Position numbers and translations under genes: made by a program. Below are positions 52,500 to 62,889 of a stretch of DNA of 64,000 nucleotides, piece after piece; the stretch's first letter is position 1, and each line of letters begins with the position of its first letter. Origin of the DNA: Prorocentrum cordatum (Eukaryota > Sar > Dinophyceae > Prorocentrales > Prorocentraceae). The DNA is taken from positions 237,768 to 301,767 of the forward strand of contig CAUYUJ010021693.1 of NCBI GenBank assembly GCA_963575745.1, read 5' to 3'. The notes under the pieces are model-generated. The model made no database searches and was not told the origin of the DNA. It saw only the letters and a program-made list of their open reading frames with translations.

Positions 52500-53795
52500 A
52501 CCAAGAGGGTCACTACAATTTCGAACCCCCCACCACCCCTCCAAAAAACCAAGGGGGGCCACTACTGGTTCGAACCTCCCCCCACACTCACCGCCTGCAA
52601 ACGACTCCCTGGTCCCCACCACCGTCCGCACCACATTCCCCACCGCTGTCCCCACCACCACCGTCCCCACCACTACTGTCTCCACTGTTCCCACCACCGT
52701 CCCCACTGTCCCCATCAGTGCCCCCACCACTGTCGCACTGTCCCCACTGTCCCCACCACTGTTCCCACCACGGTCCCACTCTCTCCACTTCCCCCACGGT
52801 CTCCATCAATGTCCCAGTGTCCCCAGTGTCCCACTGTCCCACTGTCCCCGCCGCTGTCCCACCCTTCCCACCACTGTTCCCATTGTCCCCACCACTGTCC
52901 TCACTGTACCTCTGTCCCATTGTCCCATTGTCCCACAACCGTCCTCGCCACCGACCTCACCACTGTCCCCACCATCACTGTCCCCACCATCACTGTCCCC
53001 ACCACTGTCCGACTGTCCCCACTGTATCCGCCACTGTCCTACTGTCCCCATACCACTGTCCCCACCACCACCGTCCCCACCACTGTCCCACAGTTCCCAC
53101 CACTGTCCCACTGTCCCCACTGTTCCCGCCATTGTCCCCGCTGTCCCCACCGGTGCCCCCACCAGTGTCTCACTGTCCCCACTGTCCCCACCACGGTCCC
53201 TGTCTCCCCATTGTCCTCACTGTCCCCACCACTGTCCCACTGTCCCCACTGTTCCCACCACTGTCCCACTGTCCCCGCCGCTGTCGCACTGTGCTGTCCC
53301 ACTGTCCCCACTGTCCCCCCCCCCACTGCCTCACTGTCCCGACTGTCCCCGCCACTCTCCCCTCTGTACTACTGTCCCACAACCGTCCTCACCACCGCCT
53401 TCACCACTGTCCCCACCACTACCGTCCCCACCTCTGTCCCACTGTCCGCACCGCTGTCCCGCTGTCCCCTCACCACTGTCCCCACCACCACCGTCCCCAC
53501 CACTGTCTCACTGTCCGCACCCCTGTCCCACTGTCCCCACACCACTGTCCCCACCACCACCGTCCCCACCACTGTCCAACTGTCCCGAGGAGCGGGGAAT
53601 CGTTTGCCGGCGGCGAGAAGGGGGGCGGGGTTTAGAACCGGTAGTGACCCCGCCCCCCTTTTCATGATGGACTGGGGTGGGGGGGAGGGGGGGTTCGAAC
53701 CGGTAGTGACCCCTCCCGGTGTTCGAAGGGGGGGGGCGACGGGTTGGAAACCCCCAGTGACCCCCCCTAGGTTTTCCGCCAGCAGCGGTAGAACA
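52500..53795 (+). repeat. C-rich element with CACTGTCCC minisatellite, copy 4
   Basis: C-rich head with two TTCGAACC motifs and CACTACTGGTTCGAACC as in copy 1, then about 970 bp of CCCCACCACTGTCCCACTGT-like minisatellite, then a tail with three GGTAGTGACCCC/CAGTGACCCC motifs and G-runs. Ser/Pro/Thr-rich frames of up to 586 codons are repeat-derived. Confidence 0.9.
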
Positions 53796-54459
53796 CGCTC
53801 TTTCATGCATATATGTCAGCACCGCATCGATAAACATGCCCTAGCGGTCAATCGCGAATTGACAAATCGGATCGGATCGAAACGTGCAACGAATCGAGAC
53901 GCACCAGCTCAGGGTCGGAATCGAATCGAATCGGCCGCGCCAGAATCGGCGCTCCACATGGCCTGCTTCTTGTCTTGAGTACAATCGTTTTTTGACGCTG
54001 CCGGGGTCGGGAGACAATCCCCAGGGGCCAGAAACGCATCGAAAGCCGTCGCTGCGATTTGTTGCACGTCGCCTGGATATGAGGGTGCAGGGGCCTTGTT
54101 CGGGCCGGGGACGAACAAAAAAAAAAAGCACGGGCGGATAGCTGGCCCTGGGGAAGGGGAAACAGGTCGTGAGCGCTGGGTGCCAAAACATTGAAAACCA
54201 ACCACGGAAAAACTGCCAGAGGTCAGGGTACCTGGGCCACCTTACTTCGTGGCTGTCGTCGTGCACTCGCACGGCCCCCGCGGAGAAAGGCAACTCTCCA
54301 GTCCTGGGGTGTGCACTGACCCCGATCTCAAGAAAGACCCGGCCGTGGCCACAACATGCCAACCGGAGGCCCAAAAATCAAAAACAAAAAACAAAAAAAA
54401 AAACAAAAAAAACGTGCCCTGAAGAATCTCGAACTTAGATCCCCGACCGTCGACGACGA

Positions 54460-54499
<40 letters not shown>

Positions 54500-56779
54500 A
54501 ACGACGACGGCGTCGTCGCCGCCGTCGCTGCCGCTACCGCCCCAGACATCCGCCTCTGACGTCCTCGCCCCAGCCAATCCGAGGGACAGGAAGGCTCGAC
54601 CACTTCCCCGGGTGTAGCTTCGCGCCCCGCACACGGTCGCGACGGCCCCAGGGCCAGAAAACTGCCCCCAAGCCCTGAGGTCCGACGCCTCGAAAAAGAT
54701 CGACATCGCAAGCAATCTCAACCCCAAACCTGGACCCCATCTTTCTTCTGCATCTTCCGAGCCGTCTCGGTCCGTGAGGGCCCCTGGGGCCTGAAACAAA
54801 GCAAATCCCCCCTTTGGGAAAATTGCAACGCCAGGATCTCAGGGTCGCCGTCGCCGCCGCCGCCGCCGCCGTCGTCGTCGCCGCCGTCGTCGCCGCCGTC
54901 GCCGTCGCCGCCGCCGTCGTCGGCGGCGGAGGCCGGCGGCTGCCCTCGGCGGCGGGCGGCGGGCCTTCCCCGCGCCCTGGCCTCTGGGGGCCGCGGGGGA
55001 GCCGCGCCGGCCCCGCTCGGCATGCTCTTGGGCCCCACGGGCGGCTGCGCGGAGGGCAGGCTCGGCGGATCGGCGGCGCGGTGGACCAGCCCCGGATCGG
55101 CGGCCCGCCCCTGGGCGAGGGGCGGCAGAGGGGGCCGGCCTGCTCGGCGGCGGGGCTTCTCAGTGGCCCGCGCGGCTTACGGGGAGCCTTCCCGGGATTC
55201 TCGGAGGCCACAAGCAGCGTCTCGGAGGGCGCGAGGGCGTGCGAGAGGTCCCGCCGGCCTCTGAGAAGGCCGGCCCCATCTGTATTCCCCCGTGCGCGCC
55301 GCCGCAACGATCCGCCAGCATCGAATCGGGAGATCGGATCGCGAAGTCAGAACGCGCGTCGGATCGGGCCGCACCGGCTCGGCGTCGGAATGTGATCGGA
55401 TCGGCGGCGCCACGGGTGCACTGACGGTGCCGCGCAATATCGGGCCGCAGTGGATCGCCGGGAGGTCGAGGTAATCGGATCGAGCCTGGTGAGCTCGGCA
55501 CCAGGTCGCATCGGCCGGACCGGAGTGGGCCAGGCGGGCCCCGCTCCGCGCGGGCAGAGGCCGAGTGGGCCGGGAAGGATCGAGGACGACCGTCGTCGAG
55601 GATCGAGGATCGGCCATAGCCGGTCGAGAGTCGAGGATCAAAGGCTCGAGGTTAACCTTGGGGGATCGAAGTTCGAGGTCTGGGGCCCATCATGTAAGCT
55701 TCGTCGGCGCAGTCGTTCTGCGAGCTCCCTGGGCGTGCTCTCGTCCCGGAGACGCGGGAACGCGAGGGCGGGCCGGGGTGGGCCCCGGGAGGGGCGGAGC
55801 GGTGCACGAGCCTCTGGAGCTGAGGTGCGGAGCGGGGGAGCTGCGCGATCTGCTCGCGGTGGTCTCCCGCAAGGCGTGTCGGATGTGGCGCGGGGCTGAC
55901 GCTTCTGGGCCGAGGCGCCGCACGGGGTCTGAGGGGGGCGGCTTGGATCCTCGTCGCATCTGTCGGCTCGAGGTTCGGGGCTTCCGGGTGGCCCTGGCCC
56001 TGGCCCTGGGCCTCCTGGGGGGGCCTGTCGTCGCCATGGCCTCCCCCGAGGTTCTGGCCACACACACACACACACACACACGCCAGGGAAGGCAGGCCCG
56101 AGTTGGAGCGAATCGAGAAACTGGATCGCATCGGCAATGGGTCGGATCGCCGGCAAATCTTTCCGAATCGGATCAAAATCGGATCGCCACGCCTGACTTC
56201 GGCCGGCCTCCTAAGCACCCGATGTATTGACTCTAACAATCCGCGGTCCACAGAGGTCTCGACCACTTCCACAAGGGTTTCATCCCCTGTCAACTGTTGA
56301 TGGTCGTGGGGCCTGAAAATGGCCCCAGGACGCCGAAATGGAAGAAAGAACGCCAGGACTGCAAACATCAGTCCGCCCGAAGCCTGGGCCCGGCCGGTGC
56401 CGACGAGCCGAGCCGCACCGAATCGCATCGGAACCGCGGCCCCGGCGGGCGAATTGAATCGCATCGCCTCGTGGGCGGCCCTGGCCGGCCGACGGCACGA
56501 CAGGCGGGCTGGAGAGGGCGCGCGGAGCGGACCGAGCCACGCGAGCATGCCTGTCGGCTGCTCGGCCCTGTGCAGGACATGGGTGAGCAATCAGTCTACC
56601 AGCCAGACAGTAAAATATGTGAAACATGAGCCGAGTCCGGAATTGGGAATTCGGAAACATGCCGGAGAGGGCGCGCGCGGGAGCAAAAAAAAAACACGCA
56701 CCGCACGCGTGGCTGGCCAGGTTTTGCGGATCATTTGGATCATCGCGGGCGTCGGCCCGAGTGCCCGAGTGCCCGTCGT
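53796..56779. other. GC-rich region without supported gene
   Basis: Contains GATCGGATCG-rich segments that resemble each other (53863-53958, 55320-55420, 56108-56200), an A-rich stretch (54366-54412), (GACGGC)n at 54450-54520, (GCC/GTC)n at 54845-54935 and (CA)n at 56060-56082. Frames up to 312 codons overlap in several phases and show only Arg/Pro/Gly/Ala bias. Confidence 0.5.
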
Positions 56780-57065
56780 GCGTATGTGGGCTCAGCATCG
56801 CATCATCATATCATGGCAACGCAAAGCGTAGCAAGATATCATCAGATCATAGCGCAGCATAGTGTGAATACCAAATCATAAGACTGCGCATGACATAGCA
56901 TAAACTACCATCGCGAAGAGTGCATATAACGTACTATATCATAATACATATATAGTGCAAGCCATGCCATATAATACCACATGTCATATATACTTCAGCG
57001 CATATCCTAACATAGTGCATGTCTGACCATAGCATCGTATCGTATCACATAACATTGCATAACTC
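56780..57065 (-). repeat. AT-rich CATAGCAT degenerate repeat, left
   Basis: Much lower GC than neighbours, with scattered ATAGCAT/CATAT phrases. It reads as the reverse complement of the ATGCTAT-rich segment at 58,020-58,355, so the two flank ORFs 1 and 2 in opposite orientation. Confidence 0.65.
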
Positions 57066-57188
57066 CGATGCGTGCCCTGCCGCGCCAAGACAGCGCAAGA
57101 TCTCCTTACTGTTTGGTTCAAGATCAGACGCAGAGTTGTTTCTTGGATACACGTCCACCAGAAAACGTACACGTACAGGTTTAAGATA

Positions 57189-57476
57189 ATGCCTGGCCCT
57201 CGCGAGGGCACGATCACGCTCGCCAGCTTCGGCGACGTGATGTGGGAGCAGGTCGACCTCATCAACGCGGTGCTGCACAACCTTCAAAAACACCAGGTGC
57301 GGCTCACAAAGTCGCTCGCGCGGGCCCAGGCCAAGTTGGACGAGGGCGACGACATCGGCGACAAGCTGGACGTCCACAACAAGAAATGGCAGCGGAGGAA
57401 AAACGTGTTGGTCCTCGAGTACCACAGCAAGAAGGTGTCCGACATGATCGCGCACGCGCTCCAGATGAGGGGATGA
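57189..57476 (+). CDS. ORF1, small unknown protein (95 aa)
   Basis: Unrecognised. ATG at 57189 chosen: the frame is open upstream to 57072 but only through AT-rich sequence without an ATG. The protein is mixed in composition and mostly helical-looking, with an amphipathic stretch around VDLINAVLHNLQKHQVRL and a basic/charged C-terminal half (KKWQRRKN, EYHSKKVSDMIAHAL), so a coiled coil or small helical bundle is plausible. Synonymous positions are G/C-rich as in ORFs 3-5. It lies 100 bp before ORF2 on the same strand. It could be one exon of a longer gene. Confidence 0.55.
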   Translation: MPGPREGTITLASFGDVMWEQVDLINAVLHNLQKHQVRLTKSLARAQAKLDEGDDIGDKLDVHNKKWQRRKNVLVLEYHSKKVSDMIAHALQMRG

Positions 57477-57575
57477 TGCAGGAGCGGAGCCCGATGACGT
57501 GGGACCCACCAATCTTAAAGAATCTTAGCACTGGCAAGCGAGTCGATTGGGTCGCCGACGAGTGACCCGCGCTCC

Positions 57576-57911
57576 ATGCCAGGCACCATGAGCGGCCCAC
57601 CGTCCAAGCCAGGCACAATGGAGACCAACGGGGAGGAGTGCGAGACGCCTGAACCCGATCAGCAAAGGACTTGGCCAAACCAGACCGACGAGGAGGAGTG
57701 GAAGCAGGCGGGCTGGATCTCTCCTGAAACCTAGAGCAAGTTCAAACCCGACGGCGAGAAGACGTGGACCCCATTCGGATGGATCCAGCAGGAGCCGACG
57801 AAGGAGGATGCGACGGTCACGAAGGAGAAGCCGAGCCGCCAGCAGAAGTGCCAGAAGACGTTCGAGCGCGACGACGAGGAGACCGACTTCGAGCTCTTGC
57901 ATGAGGTCTGA
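57576..57911 (+). CDS. ORF2, acidic unknown protein with in-frame TAG
   Basis: Unrecognised; from ATG 57576 the frame runs 52 codons to TAG (57732-57734), then continues in the same frame for 58 more codons to TGA (57909-57911). Composition is constant across the TAG: Glu/Asp/Lys/Trp/Pro-rich, with similar halves (TWPNQTDEEEWKQAGWISPE before it, TWTPFGWIQQEPTKED after it). Either the TAG is a recent mutation or error, or readthrough occurs. The tail FERDDEETDFELLHEV is strongly acidic. Confidence 0.5.
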
Positions 57912-58019
57912 GACCAAGCGTGATGGTGCCAAGTAGGTGTGCGCCCTGGGGCCCGTTCGGTCAGGATACGGTTCTGGATGATGCGCGGCATGGCCGCCCG
58001 AACACTGCGCAGCGCTACT

Positions 58020-58355
58020 TAAAATAAGATTGTATGATATGATGGGCTATGCTATTTGTTGTGATCTGCGATGCTACGTTACGCTGTGCAGCGCCAAGCT
58101 GTGCTATGCTATGCTATCATGCTTGTTCTGATGTTCGATGCTATGTTATGCTGTGCAGCGCTATGCTATAGGATGACACGCCATGCTATCCCATGCTATG
58201 CTATGGTGCGCAGCGCAATGCTATGCTATAATGTGATATTCGATATGACCTGCAATGCTATGTTGTGTAGAGCAACGATATGCTGTGATGTGCAATTATA
58301 TGCTATGCTATGCTATGCTGTTTGGTGTGCAATGCTATGCAATACCATGCTACTA
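58020..58355 (+). repeat. ATGCTATG degenerate repeat, right
   Basis: Tandem-like ATGCT/GCTATGCTATG and CTGTGCAGCGC phrases. Keeps a frame open upstream of ORF3 but is not coding. Confidence 0.8.
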
Positions 58356-58490
58356 GCCGGTGCTATTGATCTCCCACCGCAACCCCATCGACATTATGGC
58401 CCTAGCCCAGACAGCAGGTCACCTCGGGGGCCTCGGGCTTGTGGCGGGGCTGGTGAGCCCAGGAGGCAGCGCCTTCTTCCCGAGGGGCAG

Positions 58491-59240
58491 ATGCCCCCCA
58501 AGGGTAATAAGAAGGCCGCCAAACCCAAGTCCAATGCCAGGCCCGATTTCATCCCCGAGAAGCGCGCGAGGGGGCCCGCCGCCGACGTCAACGCCACCTA
58601 CAACTCAGAGCTGCTCGCAGCTGCCGCGACCGTCAAGGCGCGCCCAATCTCCCAGGACTTGGCGACGTCGACGGGGCCGCAGTTCGACGTTGAGCAGCGC
58701 AAGAAGGACATGGAGGCGAAGGGCGTTCACCGGTTCGATGGGAACGCCTTCCTCGCCGTGATCAAGTGCTACGACGACGCGCCGATTAACCGAAAGCGGG
58801 TCAACGACTGGCAGACGAAGCACTACGACTCCGCGACAGGGCATCTCCCCCCCCCCAGTATGAACTACACGCTCAAGATCGCCACTTTGCCGCAAGACGG
58901 CGGGTTAGAGGATGTGAACAAGTTCGGCAAGTTCGCACTGGTGTCCCCGCCAGAGCCGCTGGATGCCTTGGCGTTCCGCGTGGCCAATGCGATCAGTGAT
59001 GGCGACGACGACGCCCCCCTCGCCATGTGGCGCGAGGCGATCCTGACGGCGCCCCTGATGATCATGACTGTGGAGTCGGCTGCCAAAGTCGATTGGAAGC
59101 GCATCGACGAACGGGAGTCGTTCGGTCGCTCATTCGAGATGCTGTGCCGCACGGCGCTGGGCAGGGCGTTCGAGGTCCTGGACATCATCGCGAAGGAAGA
59201 GGACTCGCAGAAACGAGAGCTCAGCCCGAATGAGGTCTAG
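58491..59240 (+). CDS. ORF3, unknown basic-N-terminus protein (249 aa)
   Basis: Unrecognised. ATG at 58491 chosen because upstream codons fall in the ATGCT repeat. The N terminus is Lys-rich (MPPKGNKKAAKPKSN, then PEKRAR), like a nuclear localisation or nucleic-acid-binding tail. The body has globular-type composition (FDGNAFLAVIKCYDDAPINR, MNYTLKIATLPQDGG, APLMIMTVESAAKVDW) and ends EEDSQKRELSPNEV. No cysteine motif or membrane segment. The stop at 59238-59240 is only 32 bp before ORF4. Strongly G/C-biased third positions support coding. No known domain is recognised. Confidence 0.65.
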   Translation: MPPKGNKKAAKPKSNARPDFIPEKRARGPAADVNATYNSELLAAAATVKARPISQDLATSTGPQFDVEQRKKDMEAKGVHRFDGNAFLAVIKCYDDAPINRKRVNDWQTKHYDSATGHLPPPSMNYTLKIATLPQDGGLEDVNKFGKFALVSPPEPLDALAFRVANAISDGDDDAPLAMWREAILTAPLMIMTVESAAKVDWKRIDERESFGRSFEMLCRTALGRAFEVLDIIAKEEDSQKRELSPNEV

Positions 59241-59272
59241 GACATGTGGAAGTCCAACGTGGGGAAAGCAAG

Positions 59273-60282
59273 ATGGGCGATCAAGTCACCAAGTCCTGCA
59301 TCGACACGCTGCTGGAGTGCAAGAAGCGAATTTTCAGCGACGCCGCCGCTGCGACTGCGAAGCTGCTCCAGGCGGACGAGACGCACGGTATCAAGGGCCC
59401 GTTCGATTCACTCTACAAGATCGAGGTGTTGGCAACAAAAGTTGGCACTAAGGAGACCCCCGTCGCCGCGTCCGAGAAGCTGAATTGGATGATCGACTAC
59501 GTTCTCGATCGGGTCTCGGGCGAATTCATGAGCGCGTCCGAGTTCGCCGTGAACAGTCTCAGCGGCAAAGGTGCCTTGGCAACAAGGGGTTGCTGGACTT
59601 GGCGTTGTTGAAGATGGAGCTGCGCGAGTATTCGCTCTACTCGGTTTTGGATTCGATTCCTGGCGACTCCCGCTCGAAGGATCTGATTCGCGAACACGGC
59701 AGGGGCTTCAAAGAGATCAGGGCGTGCTTCGGGTACCCGAACGACGCCGGCGCGAAGAAGAACCCGTGGGAATCTCTCATGGACCTGGGCCTCCAGAACT
59801 ACATCGACGTGCACAGGAAGATGGTGTTCAACGAGGACTACGACAGCAGCCTGAAGCACTCGTTGAGGGCGTCCCGATCTGCAAAAGAGGCGCTGGAGGA
59901 ACGCGTTCTCAAAACTAAGACGGACGAGATCAACGACCTGATCAAGAATGCCGACGCGCCCATCGGTGGCGGCGGCGCCGCTGCCAGCCAGGAGGTGCAA
60001 TTCGAACGCCCTGCTCTTCTCCATCCGCGTCGTCCTGCCCCTGCCCCCCCCTTCGCCACCGGGGCCCGGGGGGGGGGCAAACGGGGGTCTGCGGTTCAGG
60101 CAGGAATGGAAAAATGGAACGGCGCTCAAAACTTGGTTGCCCCAAGGCACCCGCGGGGCATCGCAATGGAACCGTTCGGGAACGATGATCCTTCCGCGAG
60201 GTTTGTGTTCGGGGCTTCGCGGGCGCTCAAGGTTGACGGACGTTCTGGGCGGCATGGTTCGGCGACGGGCGGGGGGGGCTGA
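59273..60282 (+). pseudogene. ORF4, unknown protein, single-base frameshift
   Basis: Unrecognised. Frame 1 from ATG 59273 (MGDQVTKSCIDTLLECKKRI ...) is protein-like up to GKGAL, then degenerates and stops at 59611. An equally protein-like frame begins at the same point (GNKGLLDLALLKMELREYSL ...) and runs on through NPWESLMDLGLQNYI, KTKTDEINDLI and a Gly/Ala linker at about 59990. One extra G in the GG at 59578-59579 would join them. The sequence after about 60040 (C- and G-runs) is of doubtful phase. Helix-rich, no membrane segment. An assembly error is as likely as true decay. Confidence 0.55.
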
Positions 60283-60304
60283 TGCGGGACCTCCTCTAGC
60301 CCGC

Positions 60305-60480
60305 TAGGATCACGACGACGACGCCAATGGCGACCTGAAATTTGCCACCGCGATGAACGTCAGTGATGCCCAGAACCGTGATGTTGATGTGGACCTAAGG
60401 GCCACACGGTCGAACACTCTGACTGAACAATCCCCCGCGTCGCCCCGAGCACACGGTGGACAAAAGCAAAAATCAATCCA
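60305..60480 (+). CDS. possible exon or ORF4 continuation
   Basis: From about 60310 a frame reads DHDDDANGDLKFATAMNVSD, then AQNRDVDVDLRATRSN, acidic and protein-like, right after an AG that follows CCCGCT. The frame stays open to 60871 but becomes Lys/Arg/Ala-rich. It could be a downstream exon of ORF4. Weak evidence. Confidence 0.3.
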
Positions 60481-61025
60481 GCGGAAAAAGCAAAACAATC
60501 GAGGGCCGACGCAACGGCCGATCGCGAAAAAATCACGAACCAAAAAAAACATCCTCTTGTTCATGCCACGCGGCGCATCAGTAGCCGTAGCGTCCGCTCG
60601 CGTTCTGGCGTTTGAAGGTTCGGCCGTCGTCGCAGCGGCTCTCTTGAAACCCTGGCACTCCAAGCGAAGAGGCCCCTGGAACGCGAACCAAAACACGATC
60701 GGAACCGCAAGGAAGACGACAGGTCGGTGGAACGTCCCGCGCGCGGATCGCGCCCAAAAGGGCGATCCAGCAAGAGCCCCAATAATCATGTTTGGATGCC
60801 GCATCGACTCAAATCGCCACGCCCCTCACGCTGATCTAGCACACAAAAAACGCCGACTGCAACCATTATGATGCACACCTGGGACGTCCGAGCGAGAAGT
60901 CGGCACCCCTCACGCGGATGACGCTGCAGAGGGAGACCCAGCCGCGGCACTGTGCTTCTATGTGATAAAGGACGGAGGGGGATGTGTTTGGAGGAGAAAA
61001 CAGGAGTGCTAATGTGGAAAGAACA
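60481..61025. other. no supported gene
   Basis: Mixed sequence between the possible exon and array E. Several A-runs. Nothing recognised. Confidence 0.35.
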
Positions 61026-62800
61026 ATGTGGAGACTTGTGGGCGGTCCCATTGGGGGCTTCGGTGGAGCTCCCTATGGGGCCAAGGAGCGCTGTACTGGG
61101 TGGGTGACAATGCCAAATCGGGTGTGGGGGACGCATGCGGGCGGCCCCACTGGGGGTTTCGGTGGAGCTCCCTATGGGGCCACGATGCGCTGCACTGGGT
61201 GGGTGACAATGCCAAGTTGGGTGTGGGGGACGCATGCGGGCGGTCCCACTGGGGGCTTCGGTGGGGCTCCCTATGGGGCCACGAAGCGCTGCACTGGGTT
61301 GGTGATAGTGCCAAATTGAGTGTGGGGGACGCATGCGGGCGGTCCCACTGGGGGGCTCGGTGGAGCTCCCTACGGGGCCACGGAACATTATACTGGTTGG
61401 GTGACAGTGCCAAATTTGGTGTGGGGGACGCATACGGGCGGCCCCACTGGGGGCTTCGGTGGAGCTCCCTATGGGGCCACGAAGCGCTGTACTGGATGGG
61501 TGACAATGCCAAATTGGGCGTGGGGGACGCACGCGGGCGGTCCCATTGGGGGTTTCGGTGGAGCTCCCAATGGGGCCAAGGAGCGCTGTACTGGGTGGGT
61601 GACAATGCCAAGTTGGGTGTGGGGGACGCATGCGGGCGGCCCCACTGGGGGCTTCGGTGGAGCTCCCTATGGGGCCACGAAGCGCTGCACTGGGTGGGTG
61701 ACAATGCCAAGTTGGGTGTGGGGGACGCATGCGGGCGGTCCCACTGGGGGCTTCGGTGGGGCTCCCTATGGGGCCACGAAGCGCTGCACTGGGTTGGTGA
61801 TAGTGCCAAATTGAGTGTGGGGGACGCATGCGGGCGGTCCCACTGGGGGCCTCGGTGGAGCTCCCTACGGGGCCACGGAACATTATACTGGTTGGGTGAA
61901 AATGCCAAATTTGGTGGGGGACGCATGCGGGCGGCCCCACTGGGGGCTTCGGTGGAGCTCCCTATGGGGCCACGAAGCGCTGTACTGGATGGGTGACAAT
62001 GCCAAATTGGGCGTGGGAGACGCACGCGGGCGGTCCCATTGGGGGCTTCGGTGGAGCTCCCAATGGGGCCAAGGAGCGCTGTACTGGGTGGGTGACAATG
62101 CCAAATCGGGTGTGGGGGACGCATGCGGGCGGCCCCACCGGGGGCTTCGGTGGAGCTCCCTATGGGGCCACGAAGCGCTGCACTGGGTGGGTGACAATGC
62201 CAAGTTGGGTGTGGGGGACGCATGCGGGCGGTCCCACTGGGGGCTTCGGTGGGGCTCCCTATGGGGCCACGAAGCGCTGCACTGGGTTGGTGGTAGTGCC
62301 AAATTGAGTGTGGGGGACGCATGCGGGCGGTCCCACTGGGGGCCTCGGTGGAGCTCCCTACGGGGCCGCGGAACATTATACTGGTTGGGTGAAAATGCCA
62401 AATTTGGTGTGGGGGACGCATACGGGCGGCCCCACTGGGGGCTTCGGTGGAGCTCCCTACGGGGCCACGAAGCGCTGTACTGGATGGGTGACAATGCCAA
62501 ATTGGGCGTGGGGGGCGCATGCGGGCGGCCCCACTGGGTGCTCCGGTGGAGCTCCCTATGGGGCCACGAAACGCTGTGCTGGGTGGGTGACAATGCCAAA
62601 TCGGGTGTGGGGGGGCGCATGCGGGCGGTCCCACTGGGGGCTTCGGTGGAGCTCCCTACGGGGCCACGAGGCGCTGTACTGGGTGGGTGAAAATGCCTAA
62701 TTGGGCGTGGGGGGCGCATGCGGGCGGTGGCACTGGCGCCTTCGGCGCAGCTCCCTATGGGGCCACGAAGTGTGTGAGGGGTGTGCCAAATTGGCGGGCG
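61026..62800 (+). repeat. satellite array E with 5-monomer higher-order repeat
   Basis: About 17-18 plus-strand monomers of 99 bp: GTGGGGGACGCATGCGGGCG, CCCACTGGGGGCTTC, GGTGGAGCTCCCTATGGGGC, CACGAAGCGCTG(C/T)ACTGG and TGGGTGACAATGCCAA. The variant CGGAACATTATACTGG recurs at 61381, 61876 and 62369 (495 and 493 bp), so five monomers form a higher-order unit. The last monomer has the GTGTGAGGGGTGTGCC linker of arrays A and D. 99 bp is 33 codons, so frames up to 541 codons are open on both strands; they are not genes. Confidence 0.96.
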
Positions 62801-62862
62801 TGGGGGACGCGCGCGGGCGGCGCAGAGGAGGAGGAGGGGGAAGAGGAGGAGGAGAGGAACGC
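62801..62862 (+). repeat. (GGA)n tail of element E
   Basis: GAGGAGGAGG and GGAAGAGGAGGAGG directly after the terminal monomer. Confidence 0.88.
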
Positions 62863-62889
62863 TGGGACCGTCTCTTCAAAACGAAGACC

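Noticed and set aside
21680-53710. tRNA genes suggested by GGTTCGAACC (T-loop-like) motifs
   Set aside because: The motifs are palindromic parts of the C-rich repeat. No acceptor stem, anticodon arm or A box can be placed around them.
52218-53978. 586-codon Ser/Pro/Thr-rich frame
   Set aside because: It spans the CACTGTCCC minisatellite, and shifted frames are equally open. No N-terminal or domain evidence.
61009-62719. Open frames of 278-541 codons on both strands in satellite E
   Set aside because: The 99-bp unit is a multiple of 3 with few stops, so frames are open in several phases and on both strands at once. There is no preference for one frame.
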